Source: Bradyrhizobium barranii subsp. barranii
Lineage (GTDB): Bacteria > Pseudomonadota > Alphaproteobacteria > Rhizobiales > Xanthobacteraceae
DNA length: 64,000 bases
Assembly (NCBI RefSeq): GCF_017565645.3
Contig: NZ_CP086136.1
Span: forward strand, 2,711,501 to 2,775,500
Direction: 5' to 3'
Of the stretch, positions 1 to 9,922 are shown one piece after another (the stretch's first letter is position 1; each line of letters begins with the position of its first letter). A model generated the notes under the pieces. That model was not told where the DNA came from and ran no database searches. It worked only from the letters and a program-made list of their open reading frames with translations. The position numbers were made by a program, and so were the translations under genes.

Positions 1-909
1 ACCGTCTATGTCGCCGGCCATCGCGGCATGGTCGGAGCCGCGCTGCTGCGCCGGCTGGCGCGGGAGGACGTGCAGCTCGTCACGGTCGACCGGCGCGAGG
101 TCGATCTCTGCAACCAGGCCGCCGTGTTCGACTGGTTCGCCAAGACGCGGCCGCAAGTGATCTTCCTCGCCGCGGCCAAGGTCGGCGGCATCGTCGCCAA
201 CGACACGCTGCGGGCCGAGTTCATCTACGACAACATCGCGATTGCCGCCAACGTGATCCAGGCCGCGCATCTCAACGGCGCCGAGAAGCTGATGTTTCTG
301 GGCTCGTCCTGCATCTATCCGAAGCTGGCGCCGCAGCCGCTGCGCGAGGACTCGGTGCTATCAGGTCCGCTGGAGCCGACCAACGAGCCCTATGCGATTG
401 CCAAGATCGCCGGCATCAAGATGGCGGAGGCCTATCGCAGCCAGTATGGCAGCGACTTCATCAGCGTGATGCCGACCAATCTGTACGGCCCCGGCGATAA
501 TTATCATCCTGAATTGAGCCACGTCGTCGCCGCGCTGATCCGCCGCTTCCATGAGGCAAAAGTCGCAGGCGCGAAGAGCGTCGTCGTGTGGGGCACCGGC
601 ACGCCCCGGCGCGAGTTCCTCTATGTCGACGACATGGCGGATGCCTGCGTGCACCTGATGAAGACCTATTCGAGCGCGGAGCTGGTCAACATCGGCACCG
701 GCGAGGACATCACCATCGCCGAGTTCGCGCGCGTCGTGGCCGCCATCGTCGGCTACGGCGGCGAAATCAGTTTCGACACCTCGCGTCCCGACGGAACGCC
801 GCGCAAGCTGCTCGACGTCAGCCGTCTCGCAAAGCTCGGCTGGCGCGCGACGACCTCGCTCGAGGACGGCGTGAGGCGTGCATACGAGGCGTATCTGTCG
901 CATACGTAG
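1..909 (+). CDS. fcl: GDP-L-fucose synthase, 5' partial
   Basis: Short-chain dehydrogenase/reductase-type epimerase-reductase that converts GDP-4-keto-6-deoxymannose to GDP-L-fucose with NADPH, a cytoplasmic step of fucosylated surface polysaccharide synthesis. The reading frame is open from base 1, so only a few N-terminal residues are missing. The Rossmann motif GHRGMVG lies at the start, followed by the catalytic Ser (GSSCIYP) and the Tyr/Lys pair (YAIAK), then [11 protein letters not shown], a hallmark of the Fcl/WcaG family. The 302 codons present match the usual length of about 310-320. The GDP-mannose dehydratase that supplies its substrate probably lies upstream, outside the window (inference). 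UDP-glucose dehydrogenase follows 176 bp downstream. Confidence 0.93.
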   Translation, partial: TVYVAGHRGMVGAALLRRLAREDVQLVTVDRREVDLCNQAAVFDWFAKTRPQVIFLAAAKVGGIVANDTLRAEFIYDNIAIAANVIQAAHLNGAEKLMFLGSSCIYPKLAPQPLREDSVLSGPLEPTNEPYAIAKIAGIKMAEAYRSQYGSDFISVMPTNLYGPGDNYHPELSHVVAALIRRFHEAKVAGAKSVVVWGTGTPRREFLYVDDMADACVHLMKTYSSAELVNIGTGEDITIAEFARVVAAIVGYGGEISFDTSRPDGTPRKLLDVSRLAKLGWRATTSLEDGVRRAYEAYLSHT

Positions 910-1085
910 AATGCAACCAATGCATGTCGCGTATTTCAGGAGATGACCGCAACGCCTGTCACGCGCGGCGGTTAAGGTTTATTCGGTTCGCGAAGCAACC
1001 TGCCCTAATGTTGGGCGTGCGGCCGGATACAGAAATGGTCTAGGGTGTTCAGTGGAACATCCGTCTTCAACGGAAAGAGTTTTTC

Positions 1086-2399
1086 ATGCGAATCGCGATG
1101 ATCGGAACGGGCTATGTGGGACTGGTGTCCGGAGCCTGCTTTGCGGATTTCGGTCACGACGTCACCTGCGTCGACAAGGACGAGAAGAAGATCGCGGCGC
1201 TTCATCGCGGCGAGATTCCGATCTACGAGCCCGGCCTCGACGAGCTGGTCGCCACCAATGTGAAGGCCAAGCGGCTCGACTTCACCACCGATTTGTCGAA
1301 GCCGGTCGCGGACGCCGATGCCGTCTTCATCGCGGTCGGCACGCCCTCGCGCCGCGGCGACGGTCACGCCGATCTGTCCTATGTCTACGCCGCCGCGCGC
1401 GAGATCGCGCAGTCGCTATTGGGCTTCACCGTCGTCGTGACCAAGTCCACCGTCCCGGTCGGCACCGGCGACGAGGTCGAGCGTATCATCCGCGAGACCA
1501 ACCCTTCGGCCGACGTCGTCGTCGCCTCCAACCCCGAATTCCTGCGCGAGGGCGCGGCGATCCGCGACTTCAAGTATCCCGACCGCGTCGTCGTCGGCAC
1601 CTCCGACGAGCGCGGCCGCAAGGTGATGGGCGACGTCTATCGTCCGCTGTCGCTGAACCAGGCCCCGCTGATGTTCACGGCGCGCCGCACCGCCGAGATG
1701 ATCAAATACGCCGCGAACGCGTTCCTCGCGACCAAGATCACCTTCATCAACGAGATCGCCGATCTCTCGGAAAAGGTCGGCGCCAACGTGCAGGAGGTCG
1801 CGCGCGGCATCGGCCTCGACAACCGCATCGGCACCAAGTTCCTGCACGCGGGTCCGGGCTTCGGCGGCTCCTGCTTCCCGAAGGACACCAAGGCGCTGAT
1901 CAAGATCGCGCAGGACTATGACGTGAGCTTGCGCATCGTCGAATCCGTGCTGGCCGTCAACGAGAACCGCAAGCGCGCGATGGCGCGCAAGGTCAGCCAG
2001 GCGCTCGGCGGTAGCTTGCGCGGCAAGACCATCGCCGTGCTCGGCCTCACCTTCAAGCCCGACACCGACGATATGCGCGATGCGCCGTCGATCCCGCTCG
2101 TCACCGGCCTGATCGACATGGGCGCGACGGTCAAGGCCTTCGATCCCGTCGGCATGGAGCAGGCCAAGGGCGAGCTGCCGAACATCACCTATTGCGAGGA
2201 CGCCTATTCCTGCACGCAAGGCGCCGATGCGCTCGTCATCGTCACCGAATGGGTGCAGTTCCGCGCGCTCGATCTCGGCCGGCTGAAGGCGACCATGACC
2301 CAGCCCGTCGTCGTCGATCTCCGCAACATCTACCCGCCCGAAGAGATGCAAGCCGCCGGCTTCACCTACGAGAGCATCGGGCGATCGTCCCAGGCCTAA
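1086..2399 (+). CDS. ugd: UDP-glucose 6-dehydrogenase
   Basis: NAD-dependent four-electron oxidation of UDP-glucose to UDP-glucuronate, a precursor of acidic exopolysaccharide and LPS sugars. The 437-residue protein opens with the nucleotide-binding motif GTGYVG, has the central helix domain, and carries the catalytic Cys263 in GGSCFPKD. The C-terminal domain (GLTFKPDTDDMRDAPS) completes the family. A probable hairpin terminator follows the stop codon. With the upstream fucose synthase it forms a nucleotide-sugar neighbourhood, although the 176 bp gap suggests a separate promoter. Confidence 0.97.
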   Translation: MRIAMIGTGYVGLVSGACFADFGHDVTCVDKDEKKIAALHRGEIPIYEPGLDELVATNVKAKRLDFTTDLSKPVADADAVFIAVGTPSRRGDGHADLSYVYAAAREIAQSLLGFTVVVTKSTVPVGTGDEVERIIRETNPSADVVVASNPEFLREGAAIRDFKYPDRVVVGTSDERGRKVMGDVYRPLSLNQAPLMFTARRTAEMIKYAANAFLATKITFINEIADLSEKVGANVQEVARGIGLDNRIGTKFLHAGPGFGGSCFPKDTKALIKIAQDYDVSLRIVESVLAVNENRKRAMARKVSQALGGSLRGKTIAVLGLTFKPDTDDMRDAPSIPLVTGLIDMGATVKAFDPVGMEQAKGELPNITYCEDAYSCTQGADALVIVTEWVQFRALDLGRLKATMTQPVVVDLRNIYPPEEMQAAGFTYESIGRSSQA

Positions 2400-2420
2400 G
2401 CTGGTCGTTTGAAGTTCGGG

Positions 2421-2449
2421 TTCGCCCGCCTCATCCTGGGGCGGGCGAA
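2421..2449 (+). terminator. Hairpin terminator after ugd
   Basis: Ten-base-pair inverted repeat TTCGCCCGCC / GGCGGGCGAA with a 9-nt loop, starting 21 bp after the ugd stop. The following tract (ATCGTTTC) is only weakly T-rich, so it may be a weak intrinsic terminator or an mRNA-stabilising hairpin. Confidence 0.5.
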
Positions 2450-2523
2450 ATCGTTTCTGATGCGATATGATCCGGTCGCATCAGGTCGCCGCGTTTGGCC
2501 TCGTTGCCGCGATGGAGATTGTC

Positions 2524-3408
2524 ATGACCGACGACACGCACACGATCCGCAGTGGCGGGCTCACCGCGACCATCAAGGCACACGGCGCCGAGCTGTGCTC
2601 GTTGAAGAACGGCAGCGGTGTCGAATTTGTCTGGCAGGCGGGGCCGGCCTGGCCACGCCACGCGCCGCTGCTGTTTCCGATCGTCGGGCGTCTCGCCAAT
2701 GACGAAATGCGGCACCGAGGCAAGACCTACCGGATGACCCAGCACGGTTTTGCGCGCGACAGCCGGTTCGCGTGGGTAGAGCGCGGCGAGAACCGTTGCA
2801 CCCTGGCGCTCGAAGACAGCGAGACAACGCGCGCGCTCTATCCGTTCGCATTTCGCCTGACGGCCACCTATGCGATCGACGACGCCGGTCTCGATCTCTC
2901 GCTCACGGTCGTGAACACCGGCAAGGAGACATTGCCGGTGTCGCTCGGTGGCCATCCCGCCTTCAACTGGCCGCTTCAGCCTGGAATGTCGAAGGAGAGC
3001 TACGCGCTGACGTTCACGAACGAGGAGCCGTCTCCGGTTCGCCGTGTCGAGGGCGGACTCCTGCTCGCGGCAACGGATCCGAGCCCCGTCAGAGGCACCG
3101 TGCTTCCTTTGTCGGAATCCCTGTTCACCAATGACGCCGTCATCCTCGACCCCGTCAACAGCCATGCGGTCCGCTATGCGGCCGGGCAGGGGGCCGGGCC
3201 CTGGCTCAAAATGTCATGGCGCGGCTTTCGCGAGCTCGGCGTCTGGTCGAAACCGACAGGCGCGCCGTTCCTCTGCATCGAGCCCTGGCGCGGCTATGCC
3301 AGTCCCGTCGGTTTCGAAGGCAAGTTCAGCGACAAGCCGGGTCTGATGCACATCGCGGCCGGCGCGAACGAAGAACTGTCGTACCGGATCGAGGTCGGGT
3401 CGTCCTGA
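2524..3408 (+). CDS. Aldose 1-epimerase family protein
   Basis: A 294-residue beta-sandwich mutarotase-fold protein of the LacX/YeaD-like aldose epimerase group, expected to interconvert sugar anomers or bind hexose phosphates. Visible family features are the early Phe-Val-Trp-Gln and HAPLLFPIVGRL segments, the central SLGGHPAFNWPL motif holding the catalytic-type His, and the C-terminal PFLCIEPWRGYASP segment. The ATG at 2524 is preferred over an in-frame start at 2467 because GGAG (2514-2517) sits 6 nt upstream of it. It converges on the MBL-fold gene with only 26 bp between them. Exact substrate unknown. Confidence 0.85.
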   Translation: MTDDTHTIRSGGLTATIKAHGAELCSLKNGSGVEFVWQAGPAWPRHAPLLFPIVGRLANDEMRHRGKTYRMTQHGFARDSRFAWVERGENRCTLALEDSETTRALYPFAFRLTATYAIDDAGLDLSLTVVNTGKETLPVSLGGHPAFNWPLQPGMSKESYALTFTNEEPSPVRRVEGGLLLAATDPSPVRGTVLPLSESLFTNDAVILDPVNSHAVRYAAGQGAGPWLKMSWRGFRELGVWSKPTGAPFLCIEPWRGYASPVGFEGKFSDKPGLMHIAAGANEELSYRIEVGSS

Positions 3409-3434
3409 GGCAGGCCTTCGCGTGCCTGTGGCTC

Positions 3435-4283
3435 TCAGACCTCGATCCGCGTGAGGTCCTCGCCGAGCACGACAGGACCTGCGTAGTCTCGGCGGACGTC
3501 CTCGAGAAGTGCGTTCAGCATGGCATCGTCGGTGCGCGGACGGTGATGGGTCAGCGCAAGCTTCTTGACGCCGGCCTTGGCGGCGATCTTGCCGACCGTA
3601 TCTCCGCAGGCGATCGTGTATTTCGCGAGCCGGCGAAGATGGTCGTTGTTGATTTCAGGCGTTGTGAGAAAGCAGCACTGCACCAGTAGGTCGGCTCCTT
3701 CAGCCAGCCGCTCGAGACCGGGGCAGGGCACCGTGTCGCCGGAGATCGCTATGACCTTGCCCTCGGCTTCGAAGCGAAAGCCGAGACACATCCAGCGCGC
3801 GAGAAACGCCGGCGACATGTCGAGACCGTCGCCATGTGAGACGAGCTCGGCGCTGATCTTCCAGCGACCGGTGTCGAGGATGGGGCCGGGAATGATGTCC
3901 GTCGCGACGACCGGCTTCCAGCCGCCAAAGGTCGGCTCGCCCTGATCCCGCCAGGCGATGTCCTTGTCGTAGACCTGTGTGATCAGCGTGTTGACGAGCC
4001 GTTCGGTATCGGGCGGACCGTAGATGCGCAGATCGTCCTTGCGTCCATGCATCCACGAATTCAACATCACGTCGTAGAGGTCGCCGATGTGGTCGAAGTG
4101 GTGATGGGTGAGAAAGACCGTGTCGATGGCGCCGAGCGGCTCGTCGGCTTTGTGGAGCTGCACCATGACGCCGCGGCCCGCGTCGAACAGGATATTCTCC
4201 TCGCCGAGCCTGATCAGCGTGGTCGTCGCCATGCGGCGCGGGTCCGGGCGTGGGCCGCCGGTGCCGAGCAGTATGACTTCCAT
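3435..4283 (-). CDS. MBL-fold (RNase Z-like) metallohydrolase
   Basis: Metallo-beta-lactamase superfamily hydrolase of 282 residues. The metal-binding motif HxHxDH is intact at His60-His62-Asp64-His65 (THHHFDHIGD), with later metal ligands visible as ISGDTV and LTHHRPR. The N-terminus (VILLGTGGP.PDP) is typical of the RNase Z/arylsulfatase-like branch. No signal peptide is evident, so it is probably cytoplasmic. It could be a tRNA 3' endonuclease-like enzyme or a small-molecule phosphodiesterase; the sequence does not discriminate. Confidence 0.85.
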   Translation of the reverse strand: MEVILLGTGGPRPDPRRMATTTLIRLGEENILFDAGRGVMVQLHKADEPLGAIDTVFLTHHHFDHIGDLYDVMLNSWMHGRKDDLRIYGPPDTERLVNTLITQVYDKDIAWRDQGEPTFGGWKPVVATDIIPGPILDTGRWKISAELVSHGDGLDMSPAFLARWMCLGFRFEAEGKVIAISGDTVPCPGLERLAEGADLLVQCCFLTTPEINNDHLRRLAKYTIACGDTVGKIAAKAGVKKLALTHHRPRTDDAMLNALLEDVRRDYAGPVVLGEDLTRIEV

Positions 4284-4394
4284 GGCGCCTACTCCAGCGT
4301 GAAGCCGGTCGACCTGATCACGCCGCCCCGGCGTGTCTGAGGATCTTTCGTTGCGTACTTTAGATTCGAGCGCGTCAGCTAGACAAGTCGCGCG

Positions 4395-5552
4395 TCAGTG
4401 CAGACCGGCCGCAGTGGCGGCGATGGTCGGTCGGATCGTCGAGCGGCCCGATCCCGCGGACGTCAGGCGATGCGCAAACTCCTGCGCGCGCCGTTCGACC
4501 AGATGCCAGGTCGCGCGTGCGACGAGATAGCTGAGCGCGGCGGTGACGGCATAGGCGATCAGCAGCGAGACCAGTCCGTCCGTAAGCGGCCAGATCTGGC
4601 GCAGGCCGTAGATCACCGCGAAGTGCGACAGGTACATCGAATAGGAGTTGCGGCCGATCGCCTCGATCGGCCGGCAGCGGATCGCGAGGCGGATGCAACC
4701 TGCAACCAGCGCGCCGAGCACGAGGTTGATCATCAGGTAGTTGAATTCATGCGAGCCGGTCGCGCGGTCGGCGATGAAGGACAGTACGATGAAGGCGGCG
4801 AAGATCGCTGCGTCCGACTTCGCAAAGCCGTCGCGCAGCGAGAAGAACAGCGCGCATCCCACGAGGAAGACCGGCAGCTGGTTCAGGAAGCTGATGTGCA
4901 ATGCGTTCCACACGAACGCTTCGTGGCCCGGACCATAATAGGCCGAGAACAGTGCGAAGGCCCACGGCTTGAACAGGCAGACATTGAAGAGATGCAGCGC
5001 GATCGCGAGCGCAAGATAGAGGCGGCGGCGAGATCCGAAGGCCGTGATCACGAAGGGGAAGGCGAGATAGAACGTCATTTCCGCCGCAATCGACCAGTCG
5101 CCCGGCACGACGCTGTTGACGCTGTCCGGCCAGAAGCCGTGCAGGAACGTCGCGGTCAGGATCACCTGGAGCGGCCCGACGCCGTTGGGCGCGTTGTAGC
5201 TGGGACCCGTGCCGTTGACGGCGAGGTAAACCGGGATCGCGAGCCAGAACAGCGGCGCGATGCGCAGGAAGCGCCGGATGTAGAATTTGCGCGTCGGGTC
5301 GGTTTCGGTGCGCTGCGTCCACATCAGGCACATCGTCATGGCGCTGACGAAGTAGAACACGTTGACGCCGGTCCAGCCGCACATGAAGTCGAAGTCGACG
5401 GCGTGGATCTTTGAAGGAAAGGATTGTGAGACGTGGATCGCCATCACGCCGACGATGGCGAGGCCGCGCAGGACGTCGAGCGTGTGAGAACGGCCGAAAG
5501 GCGTTGCACCTTGCGCGGTTCGTTCGGCGGCCAACCGGGCCTGCCCCTGCAT
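4395..5552 (-). CDS. Acyltransferase 3 family membrane protein
   Basis: Integral membrane O-acyltransferase of about 385 residues with roughly ten hydrophobic segments. The first helix carries the family signature LDVLRGLAIVGVMAIHVSQ, whose His is the presumed catalytic residue, followed by FYIRRFLRIAPLFWLA. Such enzymes acetylate or succinylate polysaccharides, lipid A sugars or Nod-type oligosaccharides, which fits the nearby nucleotide-sugar genes, but the acceptor is unknown. The start at 5552 is chosen because GGAG lies 8 nt upstream; an in-frame TTG at 5582 and ATG at 5576 lack such a site. Confidence 0.85.
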   Translation of the reverse strand: MQGQARLAAERTAQGATPFGRSHTLDVLRGLAIVGVMAIHVSQSFPSKIHAVDFDFMCGWTGVNVFYFVSAMTMCLMWTQRTETDPTRKFYIRRFLRIAPLFWLAIPVYLAVNGTGPSYNAPNGVGPLQVILTATFLHGFWPDSVNSVVPGDWSIAAEMTFYLAFPFVITAFGSRRRLYLALAIALHLFNVCLFKPWAFALFSAYYGPGHEAFVWNALHISFLNQLPVFLVGCALFFSLRDGFAKSDAAIFAAFIVLSFIADRATGSHEFNYLMINLVLGALVAGCIRLAIRCRPIEAIGRNSYSMYLSHFAVIYGLRQIWPLTDGLVSLLIAYAVTAALSYLVARATWHLVERRAQEFAHRLTSAGSGRSTIRPTIAATAAGLH

Positions 5553-5850
5553 CACGCCTGCTCCGTGGTTTCGCATCTGCAAGCGGAGACTATAGAGGCG
5601 CGGCCGACTGTTTCGAAGCCGAAGCCTTTCTTTACGTTAACCAGCGGTTGAGTCCGATGCCGAATGTGCGGGATCGGCGGTGTCGAGGGGCCTAGTCGGC
5701 GCTCGCACGAGCCACGCCGGCATGATGATGCGCGCGATGAGAACTGTGGGGCAATTCATACTTAATACGCCAATACCATGACCAATATTGTTCGGGCAGC
5801 ACAACACGCCTAGTATTCCAGCAGGCAAATTTCGGGGGCTCGAATAAGTC

Positions 5851-6666
5851 GTGAATGTTCGTTCACAGGACAGTGCGCTGCGCGACGACTTGAACTTTCA
5901 AGCCGCGCCACAAGCACACAGGACATCCAACAACGTGGTTGATTCCGCACGTCAGGAATTAAGGCCTGCCGGCCGCGAACGGCTGATCGTCGTCGAAGAC
6001 GATCCCGTGACGCGGACGATGCTGGTCGGCTATTTCAGCGAGAACAATTTCGACGTGGTCGGCGCCGGCTCCTGCGCGGAATGCCGCCAGGCGCTGCGCT
6101 CGCGCACCGATCTCGTCTTCCTCGACGTGCAGTTGCCCGATGGCGACGGCTTCGAGCTCGCCAAGGAGATCCAGGCGATCAGCAACGCCGGCATCATCTT
6201 CGTGACGCGCCGCGACACCGACGTCGATCGCATCCTCGGGCTCGAGATCGCCGGCGACCATTACGTCACCAAGCCGATCAATCTGCGCGACCTGCTGGCG
6301 CGCGCGCGCAGCGTGCTGCGGCGGCGCTCGATTGACCGCAAGGCGGCGCGCAACCACAATTCGATCGCCTTCGGCGGCTGGATCATCGACCTGACCCGGC
6401 GCGAGCTGCTCGCCAGCGACGGCAAGCCGGTGGCGTTGACGCGCGCCGAGTTCGACCTGCTCGCGGCGCTGGTCGGCGCCGACGGCCGGCCGCTCAGCCG
6501 CGATTATCTGATCGAGGTCGTCAGCAACCGCCAGGCCGAGGTCGATATCCGCACGGTCGATGCGCTGGTGGCGCGGCTGCGCCGCAAGCTCGTCGGCAGC
6601 GGCACGCCCGTGATCGCGACCGTCACCGGCGTCGGCTACAAGCTCGCGCTCAGCGAGCGGCTCTAG
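5851..6666 (+). CDS. OmpR-family response regulator (orphan)
   Basis: DNA-binding response regulator of 271 residues with a GTG start. A receiver domain (about 45-160) shows the acidic pair VEDD, the phospho-acceptor Asp92 (FLDVQLPDGDG) and the conserved Lys (YVTKPINLRDLLARA, resembling ArcA/TorR). A winged-helix domain follows (about 175-270, ending TVTGVGYKLA). The N-terminus has an unusual 45-residue polar extension before the receiver. No histidine kinase gene adjoins it, so its partner is elsewhere. The upstream 268-bp intergenic region is AT-rich and probably holds its promoter. Confidence 0.9.
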   Translation: MNVRSQDSALRDDLNFQAAPQAHRTSNNVVDSARQELRPAGRERLIVVEDDPVTRTMLVGYFSENNFDVVGAGSCAECRQALRSRTDLVFLDVQLPDGDGFELAKEIQAISNAGIIFVTRRDTDVDRILGLEIAGDHYVTKPINLRDLLARARSVLRRRSIDRKAARNHNSIAFGGWIIDLTRRELLASDGKPVALTRAEFDLLAALVGADGRPLSRDYLIEVVSNRQAEVDIRTVDALVARLRRKLVGSGTPVIATVTGVGYKLALSERL

Positions 6667-6700
6667 CCTCAACCGTCGAAAGCTCCGATCACCCTCGCGC

Positions 6701-7843
6701 CTATCGCGCGCGGGCGCTCTGGTCCGTCGATGTCCTTTGCGCCGCCAAGGCCAGCTGGTCATCGACCGCATACAGCGTGCAGGTCGGCGACCATTTCATG
6801 CAGGCGCTAAGCGAATCGCGCCGGGCGTCGTCGGCGGTGGTGCGCCCCGAGCGCCAGCCGTAACCGCCGTTCGGCGACACCGCAAAAGCCTTGTGTGGCA
6901 TGGTGCTGGCGAGGTAGCGCGAGAATTCGGCGCGCGCGGCCTCGTTGAGCTGGCCCGGCGGCGGCAGCGGATCGGGAAGGCTCAGGATGTCATGGCCGAG
7001 CCCGCGCTCGCGCAGGAAGGCGTCGAGATAGGGCGTCCATTGCGGGCGGCCCACCACCGAATAGAGATAGTGGCCGTCGTCGCCGTAAGGCGACGCCGCA
7101 ATGAATTTCGCGTGACCGCCATTGCCGCGAAATCCGTCATAGAGGCGGCGCGCGAGATCGGGACCGAAGAACGAATCATTGGCCGCATAGACCCACAGCA
7201 TCGGCACGCGCGATGTCTTGCCGAACGTGGCGAAGGCCTGCACCAGCCCATTCTCGTTGCAGACGTCGTCGTCATCGCGCGAGCCGCGGCCGCCGGCAAA
7301 GCTGATCGCGGCGATTAGACCCGGCGGTGCCTGCGCGGTCAGCGCGACGGTGGCAAGCCCGCCGGCGGAATGGCCGGCCGCGATCATGCCCGATGTCGTG
7401 ACGTCGGCCCTGCGCCCCATCGCATCGATCGCCGCGCGCAAATCCGCGACCGCAACCGCCGCCGCCGGCAGATAGGCGGCATTCGCGCAACCGCCGACGC
7501 TGTCGACGCGCCCGCCGGGCGAGGTGCCATAGCCGCGCCGCATCACGATCAGCGCGGCAAAGCCGCGCCGGGCATATTCGAGCGCAATCCCGTAATATTT
7601 GTGCGCCGACATGGTCGCGCGATCGTCGAAACTGCGCGGCGAGCCGTGGCTGAGCAGCGCGAGCGGATAGCGCTTCGTTCCGGCGGGCCGGACCAGAAAG
7701 GCCTCCAGCCCCTGCGGCCCGGCCTCCGTCATCGGAATGCGCAGGTCTTCCGTGTAGAACTCCGCGGCCATCGCATTGGGCACGATACCAGCCGTCGCAA
7801 GCCAGGCCATCAGAACAACCAAGAGCCTGTGAAACAGCGTCAT
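6701..7843 (-). CDS. Secreted alpha/beta hydrolase (dienelactone hydrolase-like)
   Basis: About 380-residue alpha/beta hydrolase with an N-terminal signal peptide (hydrophobic stretch ending ...AMAAEFYTED). The nucleophile elbow is GHSAGG and a later Asp/His pair (YAANDSFFG, GDDGHY) fits the catalytic triad. It resembles predicted periplasmic dienelactone-hydrolase-like esterases; the substrate is unknown. The start at 7843 places the signal peptide at the N-terminus, whereas an in-frame ATG at 7879 adds 12 residues. It is divergent from pgm. Confidence 0.8.
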   Translation of the reverse strand: MTLFHRLLVVLMAWLATAGIVPNAMAAEFYTEDLRIPMTEAGPQGLEAFLVRPAGTKRYPLALLSHGSPRSFDDRATMSAHKYYGIALEYARRGFAALIVMRRGYGTSPGGRVDSVGGCANAAYLPAAAVAVADLRAAIDAMGRRADVTTSGMIAAGHSAGGLATVALTAQAPPGLIAAISFAGGRGSRDDDDVCNENGLVQAFATFGKTSRVPMLWVYAANDSFFGPDLARRLYDGFRGNGGHAKFIAASPYGDDGHYLYSVVGRPQWTPYLDAFLRERGLGHDILSLPDPLPPPGQLNEAARAEFSRYLASTMPHKAFAVSPNGGYGWRSGRTTADDARRDSLSACMKWSPTCTLYAVDDQLALAAQRTSTDQSARAR

Positions 7844-7989
7844 GCCCCGACTCGAAAAAGCCCCGATCGGAAGGACCATAGCATGATCTCAGGAACGGCC
7901 AGCCCGCCGCGGGTGTTGTGCCCTTGGCGGGGGCCCGGCCGATGCTATGGTATTCCACAAACTCTGCACGACAGGACGAGGATATTTCA

Positions 7990-9636
7990 GTGGCTGATGT
8001 TGATCCCGCGGCGGGCAAGCTGGTCTCGCCGGACGCGCTCACCAATGTTCCGCGGCTGGTGACGGCCTATTTCGCCGGCAAGCCCGATGTCGGCGATCCC
8101 GCGCAGCGGGTGGCGTTCGGAACCTCCGGCCATCGCGGCACGTCGTTCAAGAACAGCTTCAACGAGGGCCACATCCTCGCGACCACGCAGGCGATTTGTG
8201 ACTACAGAACTGAAAAGGGCCTGACCGGCCCGCTCTTCATCGGCATCGACACCCATGCGCTGGCCGAGCCGGCGCTGGTCAGCGCCGTCGAGGTGTTCGC
8301 CGCCAACGGCGTCGACATCATGATCGACAAGGACGGCGGCTACAGCCCGACGCCTGTCATCTCGCACGCGATCCTGACCTACAACAAGGGCCGCACTAGC
8401 GGCCTTGCCGACGGCGTCGTCGTCACGCCCTCGCACAATCCCCCCGAGGACGGTGGCTACAAATACAATCCGCCGCATGGCGGCCCGGCCGACACCGACG
8501 CGACCTCCGTCGTCGAGAAGCGCGCCAACGCCTATCTCGCCGACGGCCTGAAGGGCGTGAAGCGCATCGACTACGACAAGGCACGCAAATCCGCGAACGT
8601 GCACGCCTACGACTTCATCACGCCCTACGTCGCCGATCTCGGCAATGTCGTCGATCTCGATCTGGTCAAATCCGCCGGAATCAATATCGGGATCGATCCG
8701 CTCGGCGGCGCCGCCGTGCATTACTGGCATCCGATCATCGAGCGCTACGGCCTGAAGGCCACCGTCGTGAACGAGGCGATCGATCCGACCTTCCGCTTCA
8801 TGACCGTCGACTGGGACGGCAAGATCCGCATGGATTGCTCCTCGCCCTACGCGATGGCGAGCCTGATCGCGATGCGCGACCGCTTCGACGTCGCCTTTGC
8901 CAACGACACCGATGCCGACCGCCACGGCATCGTGACGCGCACCGGCGGCCTGATGAATCCGAACCATTACCTTGCGACCGCGATCTCCTATCTGTTCGCG
9001 AACCGGCCGAACTGGGGCAAGGATGCCGCGATCGGCAAGACCGTGGTGTCGAGCTCGATCATCGACCGCGTCGCCAAGAAGCTCGGCCGCAGGCTGGTCG
9101 AAACGCCGGTCGGCTTCAAATGGTTCGTCGACGGCCTCCTCACGGGTGGCTTCGGCTTCGGCGGCGAGGAGAGTGCAGGGGCCTCGTTCCTGCGCCGCGA
9201 CGGCGGGGTGTGGACCACCGACAAGGACGGCATCATCCTCGGCCTGCTCGCAGCCGAGATCATGGCGAAGACCGGCCGCGATCCCAGCCAGCTCTTCGGC
9301 GATCTCACTGCCGAACTTGGCGTGCCCCACTACGCGCGTATCGACGTCGCCGCCACCGCGCCCCAGAAGAACATCCTCAAGTCCGTCACGCCCGAGCAGC
9401 TCGGCCTCAAGGACCTCGCCGGCGATCCTGTCCGCGCCACGCTGAGCAAGGCGCCGGGCAACGGCCAGCCGTTCGGCGGCATCAAGGTCGAAACCGATTT
9501 CGGCTGGTTCGCCGCAAGGCCCTCCGGCACGGAGGACGTCTACAAGATCTACGCGGAAAGTTTCCGCAGCACCGAGCACCTGAAGCGGATTCAGGAAGAG
9601 GCCCAGGCGGGGTTGAAGAAGGTGTTCGGGGCGTAG
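7990..9636 (+). CDS. pgm: Phosphoglucomutase (alpha-D-glucose phosphate-specific)
   Basis: Interconverts glucose 1-phosphate and glucose 6-phosphate, feeding UDP-glucose synthesis and glycogen. The 548-residue length from the GTG at 7990 equals the E. coli Pgm family size (about 546). The start is supported by an upstream AGGACGAGGA site; a longer frame from 7918 is unlikely. Motifs: FGTSGHRG near the N-terminus, the phosphoserine loop [17 protein letters not shown] with Ser148, the metal loop NDTDADRHG, the sugar-binding GGEESAG, and the phosphate-binding [12 protein letters not shown] at the C-terminus. Confidence 0.97.
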   Translation: MADVDPAAGKLVSPDALTNVPRLVTAYFAGKPDVGDPAQRVAFGTSGHRGTSFKNSFNEGHILATTQAICDYRTEKGLTGPLFIGIDTHALAEPALVSAVEVFAANGVDIMIDKDGGYSPTPVISHAILTYNKGRTSGLADGVVVTPSHNPPEDGGYKYNPPHGGPADTDATSVVEKRANAYLADGLKGVKRIDYDKARKSANVHAYDFITPYVADLGNVVDLDLVKSAGINIGIDPLGGAAVHYWHPIIERYGLKATVVNEAIDPTFRFMTVDWDGKIRMDCSSPYAMASLIAMRDRFDVAFANDTDADRHGIVTRTGGLMNPNHYLATAISYLFANRPNWGKDAAIGKTVVSSSIIDRVAKKLGRRLVETPVGFKWFVDGLLTGGFGFGGEESAGASFLRRDGGVWTTDKDGIILGLLAAEIMAKTGRDPSQLFGDLTAELGVPHYARIDVAATAPQKNILKSVTPEQLGLKDLAGDPVRATLSKAPGNGQPFGGIKVETDFGWFAARPSGTEDVYKIYAESFRSTEHLKRIQEEAQAGLKKVFGA

Positions 9637-9699
9637 GGCACCAAGCCCAGGACGACTCTTCGGTTGCTGCTCCGAGGAGTGTTTTCCGGATTCTCCGCT

Positions 9700-9798
9700 G
9701 TCATCACCCGCGAAAGCGGGTGATCCGGTACGCCGCGGCCGTGCCGTGATGCGGAGGAGCCGCGGCGTACTGGATTCCCCGCCTTCGCGGGGAATGAC
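9700..9798. repeat. Dispersed inverted repeat, family R2 copy 1
   Basis: Intergenic element with nested palindromes: TCATCACCCGC...GCGGGTGATC, GTACGCCGCGG...CCGCGGCGTAC and TTCCCCGC...GCGGGGAA. Its core TGATGCGGAGgAGCcGCGGC plus GTACTGGAT recurs in the element at 28979-29099. No coding capacity. Confidence 0.8.
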
Positions 9799-9809
9799 TT
9801 CCGGTATAG

Positions 9810-9891
9810 TTGTATACAATATCAAGATAATAGGTATCCAATACGCCACATTTAGCCTTGAACGATTCTACCTCTCCTCTATTGTATACAT
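9810..9891 (+). promoter_or_regulatory. Two TGTATACA palindromic operators upstream of the Rieske oxygenase
   Basis: Perfect 10-bp palindrome TTGTATACAA at 9810-9819 and a second TGTATACA core at 9883-9890 in an AT-rich stretch, ending 31 bp before the oxygenase GTG. Such palindromes are typical of FCD-type GntR regulators, and a GntR gene lies in the same cluster, so autoregulated control of the cluster is inferred. Confidence 0.65.
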
Positions 9892-9922
9892 AGAGCATAC
9901 ATAAGCCTTGGGAGAGCGACCC

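Noticed and set aside
1062..1085. EcfG promoter upstream of ugd (GGAAC then GTT)
   Set aside because: Spacer is 20 nt and the second element lacks the leading C.
7987..9849. Minus-strand ORF of 620 codons
   Set aside because: Antisense to pgm and running through an intergenic repeat; no motif.
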